Shown here in pieces: positions 1-8,700 of a stretch of DNA of 64,000 bases; position 1 is the stretch's first letter, and every line of letters begins with the position of its first letter. The stretch comes from Sphingomonas psychrotolerans (GTDB lineage: Bacteria > Pseudomonadota > Alphaproteobacteria > Sphingomonadales > Sphingomonadaceae), in assembly GCF_002796605.1 (NCBI RefSeq), contig NZ_CP024923.1, positions 434,001-498,000 on the forward strand, given 5' to 3'. The position numbers were made by a program, and so were the translations under genes. The notes under the pieces were generated by a model. It made no database searches and had not been told where the DNA came from. It saw only the letters and a list, made by a program, of their open reading frames with translations.

Positions 1-1
1 C

Positions 2-1615
2 GGGCCGCGCACCTGGACCGCATTGCTCGCGCGAACCGGGCGTCGGCCGGGGCCGTCCGTCCGCCAGCTCAACCCCAGCCGTTGGGATGCGATCCTCCGC
101 CCGCTCGCGACCGGACGGACGGTGCTGCGCGCCGGCAATGCCGTCGCCGCGCTGATCGACGGCAACGCCACCTTCAACGCGATGGCCGCCGACATGGGCG
201 CGACCAGCGGCGAGCGCGACTTCATCTATCTGCTCGGCTGGGACAATTTCGATACGTTTGCGCTGGGGGCGGCGAGCAGCTTTCGCGACATCTACACCGC
301 CGCGGCGGGGAGGGGAGTCGAAGTCGCGGCGATGCTGTGGGACCAGTTCGGCATCGTCACTGCCGCCGATCGCAGCGCGACCGAAGTGGTCAACCACGTC
401 AACGCACTGCGCGGCGGCAAGGCGATCAAGGACGATCTGACGACCAACCACACCACCGCCTCGACCGTCCGGCTGGCGATCGCCGCGGCGCTCGCCGGCC
501 TCAATCACCGGCTGATCCCGGTGATCTTCCGGATCATCGAGCCCGATATCGCGCGGCTGACCGGATCGCATCACCAGAAGGTGCTGGTGGTCAAGCGCGG
601 CGAAGTGCTGGTCGGCTATTGCGGCGGGATCGACATGAACCCCAACCGGGTCCGCGTCGTCGATGCCGATGCCGGGCAACCGCACCACGACACCCATTGC
701 CGCATCATCGGACCGAGCGCGCACGATCTGCTCTCGACCTTCGTCTCGCGCTGGCGGCATCATCCCGGTAGCAGCCGTTTCGGCGGGCTCCGCGGCGACG
801 GCGTTCCGGTACCCGCTGCCATTGCCAGCCCGAGCCCGACCGATGCGCCTTTCGGCGGCCCGTTGTCGGTGATGATCGCGCGGACGTTCAATCCGGTCCA
901 CCCTGCGCCCCCGCTCGTCGTCGCCGAGCGCGGCATCAAGCCGGCGTTGCTCGCCGCGATCGCCAATGCCCGCCGCTTCATCTATTGCGAGGATCAGTAT
1001 CTGCTCGACCTCGACACCGCGACCGCGCTGATCGCGGCGGTGCCGCGTCTTGAGCATGTGACGATCCTGATCCCCGGCAATCCGATCACCGACGTGCCCT
1101 TCGGCAAGGAATATCGCCGCGATTTCGTGGGGATGATCGACGCGCTGCTGCCGGGGGCGAACCGCGCCAAGCTCGGCGTGTTCCAGCTGACCACCAGCCA
1201 GAGCGCGCCGACCTTCGGCGACCACACCTATGTTCACTCGAAGAGCTGGGTGTTCGACGACGAGCTCGCCGTGATCGGCACGGCCAATTGCAACCGGCGC
1301 AGCTACACCTTCGACAGCGAAGTCGACGCGTTCATCTTCGAGGACAACCGCCGCGAAGGCGACACTCGCCCGACCTTCGCCCAACGCTACCGGATGGCGC
1401 TCTGGCAGCATCACCTCGGCGTGGGAGCGTCGGCGGTGACCAATGGGGTGGCAAGCGCGCGGCTGTGGCGTGCCGCCGCCCGGCCGGCCAGTGCCCGCGT
1501 GATCGAATTCGATCACCGGCTGCCGACCGGATTCACGTCGATCGCCGGACTGAGACAGGCAGTGATGAACCGCGGCGCCGACCGTCTGCGCGACATCGTC
1601 GACCCGGTGACGTGA
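2..1615 (+). CDS. Phospholipase D-family protein (5' partial)
   Basis: This is a phosphatidyltransferase/phospholipase D superfamily protein, which would hydrolyse or transfer phosphodiester head groups. Two HKD-type motifs are visible. The first, 'SHHQKVLVVKRGEVLVG' followed by 'GGIDMN' (near nt 565-640), has the H and K but K where the usual D stands. The second, 'HSKSWVFDDELAVIGTANCN' (near nt 1234-1293), is a complete HxK-x4-D followed by a GT-x-N. The frame is open to the window edge; a TTG at 23 could start it, but the protein probably begins upstream. No signal peptide can be judged. It lies on the strand opposite the injection-system operon and is separated from it by two regulatory genes, so a link to that system is only a possibility. 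Family assignment is firm; substrate is unknown. Confidence 0.85.
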   Translation, partial: GPRTWTALLARTGRRPGPSVRQLNPSRWDAILRPLATGRTVLRAGNAVAALIDGNATFNAMAADMGATSGERDFIYLLGWDNFDTFALGAASSFRDIYTAAAGRGVEVAAMLWDQFGIVTAADRSATEVVNHVNALRGGKAIKDDLTTNHTTASTVRLAIAAALAGLNHRLIPVIFRIIEPDIARLTGSHHQKVLVVKRGEVLVGYCGGIDMNPNRVRVVDADAGQPHHDTHCRIIGPSAHDLLSTFVSRWRHHPGSSRFGGLRGDGVPVPAAIASPSPTDAPFGGPLSVMIARTFNPVHPAPPLVVAERGIKPALLAAIANARRFIYCEDQYLLDLDTATALIAAVPRLEHVTILIPGNPITDVPFGKEYRRDFVGMIDALLPGANRAKLGVFQLTTSQSAPTFGDHTYVHSKSWVFDDELAVIGTANCNRRSYTFDSEVDAFIFEDNRREGDTRPTFAQRYRMALWQHHLGVGASAVTNGVASARLWRAAARPASARVIEFDHRLPTGFTSIAGLRQAVMNRGADRLRDIVDPVT

Positions 1616-1735
1616 TGCCGGCGAGGCATTGACCGCCACGCCGCGGGTGCCCGTATCGCCGGCACATAGGTAAATATCCGGAACACCGTCATTAAATCTT
1701 GCGAAACCTCGACCGGCCTAGGTGAGTGTACTTCC

Positions 1736-1740
1736 GGAGG
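1736..1740 (+). promoter_or_regulatory. Ribosome binding site deciding the start of the GGDEF-EAL gene
   Basis: GGAGG lies 8 nt before a TTG at 1749, whose product begins 'MLKLQNAILEMVARGETL'. The frame is open from a GTG at 1722, but that codon has no spaced Shine-Dalgarno. TTG 1749 is therefore the preferred start. Confidence 0.55.
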
Positions 1741-1748
1741 CCGCAACG

Positions 1749-3562
1749 TTGCTCAAGCTGCAGAATGCGATTCTCGAAATGGTCGCACGCGGCGAAACGC
1801 TAGCGGCCGTGGCCGAGCGGCTGTGCCTTGAAGTGGAGGCACTGGCGCCCGGCGCGGTATGTTCGGTGCTCGAAGTCGACGCGGCGGGCATTTTGCACCC
1901 GGTGTCGGGACCGAGCCTTCCGGCGGACTATTCCGCCGCGCTCGACGGTACGATGATCGGACCGCTGGTCGGATCGTGTGGCAGCGCGGCGTATCTGGGC
2001 GAGCCGGTGGCAGTGCTCGACATCGAACATGACCCCCGCTGGGCGGACTTTGCCGCGCTGGCGCTGCCGCTGGGACTGCGCGCCTGCTGGTCTAGCCCGA
2101 TCATCGACGGGCAAGACGTGGTCATCGGTACTTTCGCTTTTTACTATCGCGAACGGCGCGGCCCGACCGCAATCGAGCAAGAGTTAGTGCGCACCTGCGT
2201 GCACTTGTGCACCATCGCGATTTCGCATCATCGTTGGCACACGGAACAGAGCCGGCGGGCGCTTCAGGATTCCCAGACGGGTCTTCCCAACCGTAGCGCG
2301 TTCAACGCCGCGATCGGCCGGCTGCCGTGCGACGTGCCCGGATCCTGGGCGTTGCTGGTGGTGGACCTGGACAATCTCAAGGTCGTGAACGATACCTTTG
2401 GGCATCACGTCGGCGATCACCTGATCGAGGCGGCAGCGGGGCGCATCGCCCGCGCAGTCGCGCCTGACAAAGCCTATCGGCTGGGCGGCGACGAGTTCGC
2501 CGTGCTCGTCCAGGCACCCGGCGCGCTGGCCGACCTGGAAAGCTCGGCCAGCGCGATATTGGATGCGCTCAACGTCCCGGCGGACTGTGGCGGTCATTTC
2601 GTCGTGCCGCGGGCAACGATCGGGGGCGCGTTGCTCGCCGCGGACGATGCGAACGCCGAACGTGTCCGGCAGAATGCCGATTTCGCTCTCTACCATGCAA
2701 AGGAAACGTCCCGCGGAGGCTTTGTCCGCTATTGGGAAGAAATCGGGACGAAGATAACGCGGCGACTTGCCGCGATACGGCGCGTCGAAGCTGCCCTGCG
2801 CGAAGACAGACTCATGGCGCACTACCAACCCGTCTACCGTCTCGATACGCGCGAAATCGTCGGCTTCGAGGCGCTGTGCCGCATCCGCGAAGGCGAGCAG
2901 GTGTTCCCGACGGCGCTGTTCCAGGAGGCGATGACCGACCTGACGGTAGCGACTGCGCTCACCCAGCGCATCCTCGGACGAGTCGCAGGGACATGGCGGT
3001 TTGGCAGGAACTTGGCCTGCGCTTCGATCATGTCGCGATCAACCTGTGCTCCGCGGATTTCCACGGCGGCAAGCTGGTTGATCATCTGTCGAGCATCTTC
3101 GTCGCGGCAGGCGTCCCGCTGAACAAGGTCGTGCTCGAGGTAACAGAAACTGTATCGATGGGGGACGCGGATCAAGTCGTGTCCCGGCAGATCCGCGCCG
3201 TTCGCGAACTGGGGGTCCGGATTGCGCTGGACGATTTTGGAACGGGCTTCGCGTCGCTCACGCATCTGATGACCGTCCCGTTCGACGTCCTCAAAATTGA
3301 CAAGAGCTTCGTGGATCGTCTCGCCGGAGACAGCGTCAGCCGGGCGATCGTCGAGGGCGTGCTGCACATCGCGAGGGAATTGAACGTCGAGGTTGTCGCC
3401 GAAGGCGTCGAGTCCGCCGAACAGGCTGGTTTGCTCGCAGCCGCCGGGTGCAAACTGGCGCAAGGCTATTGGTTTGCCGCGCCGGTGGATGTGGAAACCG
3501 CAACCCGGCTTCTTGCCCGTCAAAACCAGCAGCCGGCGGCCAAATACGACCGCGCACGCTGA
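1749..3562 (+). pseudogene. GAF-GGDEF-EAL cyclic-di-GMP protein, frameshifted in the EAL domain
   Basis: A bifunctional cyclic-di-GMP turnover protein of about 605 residues if the frame is restored. Domains in order are an N-terminal GAF-like sensor (about residues 1-160), a GGDEF diguanylate cyclase with intact 'RLGGDEFAVLVQ' (nt about 2479-2514), and an EAL phosphodiesterase domain. The EAL domain starts with 'GFEALCRI' (nt about 2863) and continues, in another frame, with 'ALDDFGTGFASLTHL', 'VLKIDKSFV' and 'VVAEGVES'. The first frame runs off homology after 'RVAG' at nt 2990; the second picks up with 'DMAVWQELGLRF' from nt 2990. One extra G in the GGG at 2988-2990 would join them perfectly. 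As written the upstream frame stops at 3122, leaving a working-looking cyclase with a truncated EAL. It converges on the LuxR regulator. Either a recent mutation or a homopolymer sequencing error. Confidence 0.85.
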
Positions 3563-3572
3563 ATCGCGGACA

Positions 3573-3605
3573 GGCATGCCCGAACTGCTTTTGATGGGGC
3601 ATGCC
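3573..3605. terminator. Stem-loop between convergent genes, possible bidirectional terminator
   Basis: A perfect 9-bp inverted repeat GGCATGCCC / GGGCATGCC (3573-3581 and 3597-3605) with a 15-nt loop lies between the end of the GGDEF-EAL gene (3562) and the end of the convergent luxR-type gene (3617). No long T-tract follows, so function is inferred from position and symmetry. Confidence 0.5.
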
Positions 3606-3616
3606 CCGGCCTCGTC

Positions 3617-4297
3617 TCAATGTCCGGTCGCTGCGGCGTAGGCGAGATCAGGGATCCTGCCGCTGCCTCCCAACATTGCGGCGGCTTCGGCGCGGTTCTT
3701 GACGCACAGCTTCACGATGATGTTGTGCATGTGATTCTTGATCGTCGAGACCTCAAGCCCCAGCGTCCGGGCGATCTGCTTGTTGGACATACGCTGCTGG
3801 ACGAGATCGAGGATATGATGTTCCCGGCCCGACAACTTGTCGAGGTCGGTGGAACGGCCCTGACGAACAGCGAGGAGCGCCAGACGCTCCTGCATCAGAC
3901 GGACGACCCGCGGCGGGCAGAGTAGTTCACCGCGTGCCGCGGCGGCGATGACGCGCACCAGGTCCTCGATCGAATCGTTCTTCGTAACGAAGGCCGCGGC
4001 CCCGGCCTCGACGCAGCTCAGCACCTCGTCGTCGCTCTCGACGAGCCCGAGCGCAATGACCGGGCGTCCGCCCGCCGCACGATAGGCCGAAGTGACGCTC
4101 TGCGCGGGGTCGGTTGCGCCAGGGCTGGTTGTAACATCGATCAGGACGAGATCGCACGAAGCCGACAGCAGCGAAGCCTCAATCTGATCGGCGCAGGCGC
4201 ATGTGTCGACGCTGCGAATCTCCCCGATGCCAGTCAGTGCGGCCTGCAGGCCATCGCGGTAGATTCGGCTCTCGACGCAAAGCAACAGATCGAACAC
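3617..4297 (-). CDS. LuxR/NarL-family response regulator
   Basis: A DNA-binding response regulator of 226 residues, a usual length for the NarL/FixJ class. The N-terminal receiver-like domain (about 1-125) has a candidate phosphoacceptor Asp54 in 'SCDLVLIDVTTS' and a Lys in 'AAFVTKND', but the acidic pair after the first strand is reduced to 'CVESR', so the receiver may be atypical. The C-terminal LuxR helix-turn-helix (about 155-215) is clear: 'LSGREHHILDLVQQRMSNKQ' then 'IARTLGLEVSTIKNHMHNII'. It starts with GTG, preceded by AAGGG 9 nt upstream. No cognate histidine kinase is next to it. It points away from the cyclic-di-GMP gene and is separated from the injection-system operon by a 101-bp gap, so it could regulate either; the sequence does not show which. 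Confidence 0.9.
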   Translation of the reverse strand: MFDLLLCVESRIYRDGLQAALTGIGEIRSVDTCACADQIEASLLSASCDLVLIDVTTSPGATDPAQSVTSAYRAAGGRPVIALGLVESDDEVLSCVEAGAAAFVTKNDSIEDLVRVIAAAARGELLCPPRVVRLMQERLALLAVRQGRSTDLDKLSGREHHILDLVQQRMSNKQIARTLGLEVSTIKNHMHNIIVKLCVKNRAEAAAMLGGSGRIPDLAYAAATGH

Positions 4298-4398
4298 GGA
4301 CTTTACCCTTTTCAGTGAGATCCGTCCTAAGGGACTGATTTCTTTGAATGGGAGCCGGCCGCGACCTTTAGATACTTCGGCTCTTGTGCAAGATTACA

Positions 4399-5784
4399 TC
4401 AAATTATGTCATAAGCGAAGCGAAATAGATGCGTCGTTTCGTCGGAAGCGACGGTCCGATGCGCGACGACCGGCAGCCGACGCCTACCGGCGACGATTCC
4501 GTGACCGACCGGTGCCAGGCCTTCCACCCATTCGCCTTTGCCGCCGACGATGCCCGCCATGCCCCAGGGCGACAGATCGACGGGCACCCGGGCATTCATG
4601 CCCCAAGGGAAGCGGCGGCCGTCGGGGCCGCGCGCCGCCATCTCCCATTCGTCGGAGGTTGGCAGCCGCGTTCCTGTCGCCCGAGCTCTGGCGCGCGCTT
4701 CGACCAGTGTTGCTTCGCCCGCGGGTTCGGCGTCGATCAGGAAGCCCCGCGGCGGGTTTATTTGGCGAGAGGGGTTATCTGGCCCGTCGACGAGACTATC
4801 GTCGCCGAGCCAATGCGGGGCCCGCGGCACCCATGCCAGCAGGCGGCCATCGATGCGTCGCGGCCCGGTCTCGGTCCAGACGACACCGGGAACGGCCGGC
4901 TGCTCGAATTGCGTCGGGACCGGTTCGACGAGGGCGTGGACAAACGCCCGGAGATCCGCGGGCAGGGCGGCGTAATCGCCACAGAGCGCCTCCGCCACGC
5001 CCGGCGGCAGCGGACGATCGCGCGGGGCGCCGAGGCGGGCGAGGGCGGCATCGCGGAGTGCAAGCAGTGCCGAGCGTTCGCGCCGGACGACGCCATCCTC
5101 GTCGCTCTCGGGCAATGCGAGCCGCGCGATGGCGCCGACCAGCGGGACCGCGGCGATCCGTGCAGCGACGAGCATCGCCGTTGCCCGCACTTCCCAGTCG
5201 CTATCCTCGAGGCCGCCGGCGACCATCGCGGTGCCGATGCCGTCATTGTCGCCAGGCCCTTCCGCGCCGAGCCAGCGTAGCAGTTGCAGCTTCTCCTGCC
5301 TGCCGCCGGATGTGGGAAAGGGCTTTATGACGGTTCCGGGCCGGGCTGCAGCCGGCTGCGCGGCGGCAAAGGCCAGCACATAATCGGCCAGTGCCGGGTC
5401 GAGCGTCGCGACGCGCGCGGCGACCAGCGGGGCGAGCGCAGTGGCGCCAGTGATCGCCGCTGCCTGCAGGCCGGCGAGGAGCTGCGCTTCGTCGTTCGAC
5501 GACAGGAGGGTTTCGATCGTCGCTTCATCGATCAGTGGGAGTGCGGCGGGCCAACCGGCGGGTGTTTCCCCCTCGATCACCAGCGTCTGCAGTCCGGTCG
5601 CCATGTCGCGTGCGTAGGTCAGCCGGCCGCCGCCGCGCGTCCAGACCGCGCGGTCGGGCAGCCCGTCGCCCGACAGGTCGGTGGCACCGTCCGGCGCATA
5701 GCCTGCCGCCTCGGCCAGCATCGCGACTGCGTCGGGCGTCGTTTCAGGGGCCAGCGCGAAGGTCGTCGTCATGCGCGTGCTCAC
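4399..5784 (-). CDS. HEAT-repeat protein with degenerate FGE/sulfatase-modifying-factor-like C-terminus
   Basis: Last gene of the injection-system operon, 461 residues. The middle (about 110-260) is Ala/Leu-rich and repetitive with a HEAT-like helix pair around 'LEDSDWEVRATAMLVAARI'. The C-terminal about 130 residues resemble the formylglycine-generating-enzyme fold: 'GTRLPTSDEWEMAARGPDGR' then 'FPWG', a 'GEWVEG' and a closing 'FRFAY'. The catalytic cysteines of true FGE enzymes are not visible, so this is probably a binding or structural version of the fold. The GTG start at 5784 overlaps the stop of the giant upstream gene by GTGA, indicating translational coupling; an ATG at 5772 is the alternative. 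Role in the particle is unknown; chaperone, immunity-like or packaging functions for the upstream giant protein are possible but unsupported. Confidence 0.7.
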   Translation of the reverse strand: MSTRMTTTFALAPETTPDAVAMLAEAAGYAPDGATDLSGDGLPDRAVWTRGGGRLTYARDMATGLQTLVIEGETPAGWPAALPLIDEATIETLLSSNDEAQLLAGLQAAAITGATALAPLVAARVATLDPALADYVLAFAAAQPAAARPGTVIKPFPTSGGRQEKLQLLRWLGAEGPGDNDGIGTAMVAGGLEDSDWEVRATAMLVAARIAAVPLVGAIARLALPESDEDGVVRRERSALLALRDAALARLGAPRDRPLPPGVAEALCGDYAALPADLRAFVHALVEPVPTQFEQPAVPGVVWTETGPRRIDGRLLAWVPRAPHWLGDDSLVDGPDNPSRQINPPRGFLIDAEPAGEATLVEARARARATGTRLPTSDEWEMAARGPDGRRFPWGMNARVPVDLSPWGMAGIVGGKGEWVEGLAPVGHGIVAGRRRLPVVAHRTVASDETTHLFRFAYDII

Positions 5785-8700
5785 GGCTTCTTCGCCTTCT
5801 TGACCTTGGGGGGCTTCTGCTGGGCCCGGCGGATGACGATCACGCGCCGCTGGACTTCCCAAGGCAGCTTCTTCACTTCCCTGGTCAAGGCCTTGCGCTG
5901 GTCCTTGGTCAAATTGAGGGCGGGATCGAGGTCGACGATAATGAAGTGCGTGGGCAGGGTGCCGTCGAGCCTCGCCTGCAGGCCAAGTGCCCAGGTCGTG
6001 GCATCGAAGCTGTCCGTCTTGGCGGGCGGATGGAAAGAAACGCCGGGATCGCCGGCGAATGCCGCCGTGACCTCGGCGGGGGAATTTAGCGCATCGATTC
6101 GCTCGATCAGTTTGGATTTGCCCGATTGGCGCGGCAGTCCCAGCTCGATCACCTCCGGCCGATCGAGATGGTTGTAGATCAAGTCGAACAGCGCTTCGAA
6201 CTCATGTCCCTGGCGCCGTTGCGCGATGCCTTCGGTCTCGATGCCTTTGGTGGCTAATTTCCTGGGCCCCTCGGGAATCTCGTCCGGCTTTTTGCCGGTC
6301 TTCGGATCGGCGGTTTCGGCCGCTTTCTTTCCCGCTGCCGGCGGATCGCCGTCCGGTTTGGTCTGCCCGGTCGTATCCCCGGCCTTGTCCTTGGCCCTCG
6401 GGGCCTGAACCACGCCGGTCTCGATGTCGATGTCGAACTCGGCGAAGGGTATGCGCTTGCCTTCGATGACCATGTCGATGCGATAGACGATGCGGCTCTG
6501 CCGCATCGATAACGGCGCGAACTCGACACTTGTCTCGTAAAGCAACTCAATGCCTTTCGATTCCGCCAGCAGATCGCGCAACTCGCGCATGTAATGCTCG
6601 ATCCCCTTATTCTGCAGGATCTGGTTCACATCGCGCGGATTGGGGCCGATGCCGAACGGGCTTTCCACACCGAGCCCCGCGCCATGCGCATGGGCGCGTT
6701 CGGTCTTCGACCCGAAGAGCTTCCCCTCGCGGTGTGAATATTGCTGGTCCTCGAAACCCGCGCGATCCTTCCGCGGGCCGATGAGGGTTTCCTGGCGCAG
6801 CACGTCAGGGGCGGACGTGCTGTCGGATTTCACAAGCCAGACCCGCAATTCGCCATTGCCGAACTGGTAGACGACGGGCGGCCCATCGCGCCGCGGAATG
6901 ACCGCCTCGAACTTGACCGGAGGGGTGGGCTTGGATTTGTCCTTGGGGTCGGCGGACCGATAGACGGTCATCTCGAGCCCGTTGACCGTGACCGTATAGC
7001 GCTTGCTGCCATGCGGTGGGCCCTCGAGCTTGGCGTAATAGGCTCGGTCGATCTCGGCCTGGGTGATGTTGACGACCGTGGCATCCGCGGGCGCACTGGA
7101 CATCTTGTTGAGCGCCTTTTGCGCGTCGGCGGCTGCTTTCGGATCGTTACTGGCGTTGGCGATTTTCTCGATCAGCTTGCGCGGGCCGCGCTCGTCGGGT
7201 GCCTTCAGGCGGTCGCGAAGCGCGTCGCCGTCCGGATTCGGACCGGGCGGCTTGGCCGGCGGAGACGGCGTGGGCGCGCCGCTGGACTCAACCGGCCTGG
7301 CGAGCAGTTCCTTGACCTCGGGGGATGGCCGGATGGTGAGGTGGTCGGCGAGCGTTCCCGGCGCGAGGTGGAAAGTCTCCTCCGCTTCCGCGAGCATCTT
7401 GCCGACCTTGTCCAGCAGCGCCGCGCGCTCGCCGTCCGATAGGTACTGTTTGCGCGACTGCTTGATCAGCTTCCTCGCGGCCTTCAACTTGGTTTCGAGG
7501 TCCAGCACGCCGCGCTCGGTGATGTCGCCCTGGTTGTTCATCCGCTTGCCGAGGCGCTTGATGTCGGTCTCGACCTTGGCGGCCTCGCGGAGAACCGCGT
7601 CGGCATCCTCGGCGGCGATGTAGCCGCGGCCCTGCTCGCGGCGCTGCGCCGGGTCGTCGAGGACGGCACGGTGGCGCTCGATCTGCGCGTCCAGCCCGGC
7701 GAGGTCGGCGAGCAGGCGCGCCTCGACGTCGGGGGTGAGCGGATGCGCGCCGACGCCTTCGAACTTCGCCGCCATGATTCCCGGTAGCTTGGCGAGCTCG
7801 AGCCGCGCCTCCCAGCCCTTCGAGCCGACCTTCAGTCCCGAGCGCGAGACCATCGCCCCCGCATTCTCGATCACTGTCCGCAGCCGGCCCATCGTGCCGG
7901 TATATTTCTGCACCGCATGGACCGTGCCGGCATGCAAGGCGACGTCGAGCGGCGTGGCGTCGGGCCCGACGCGAACTTCGACGCCGACGATGCGTCCGTC
8001 CACCGTCACCGGCGTGACATGGACACCGCGGCCTTCGATCTTCGTGTCCGCGACGATCGTCGTGCCCTCGCGCTGCTTGGCCGGCAGCGCCGCAGTGAGC
8101 GTCTCGGCGCGCGCCTTGGCCTTGGCTTCGGCCGGGCTGAGCGGAGTGCCCGTCGCCGCATCGGCATCGGCCTTGACTGCGGCGGCGCGCAGTTCGGCGT
8201 CGGCCGCGATGCGCTTGTTGACGCTCTCGATCGTCGGCAGCAGCCCGCGCTCGGCGATCTCGGCGCTGACCCGGCGGCCTTCGGGATGCATCAGGAATTC
8301 GCTGGTGCTGGCGAAGGGGTTTTCCTGCCGGAAGCGCTCATAGGCGGCGCTCAGCACGGCATGCGCCTCCGCCTGCCGGCCCACGTCGGTGCGCATCCGC
8401 GCTTCGGTGCGCATGGTGTCGACATGGCCGCGCAGGCCGCCGATCACGGGCTTGAGCAGATGGCCCATCGCGACTGCCTGGAGGATCGACATACCGCCGC
8501 CCTCGAGGAAATTGGCGAGAGGATCGCCCTTCCACGTGGCATCGTTGAGCGCGAGCCCGGCAGCGGTGGTCGACAGCGCGCCCGCCGCGCTGTCGAGGCT
8601 GTCGCCGGCGAAGCGCTCGACCCCGCGTGCGAGTTTCGGCACTGCCTTGCCGGCAAGGCTCCCGAGCTTGGCCGCGCCGGGCAGGCGCAGCGCCTTTTGC

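Noticed and set aside
2..1615. Phospholipase D gene as part of the injection system
   Set aside because: It is on the other strand and two unrelated regulatory genes lie between; no sequence tie to the particle genes.
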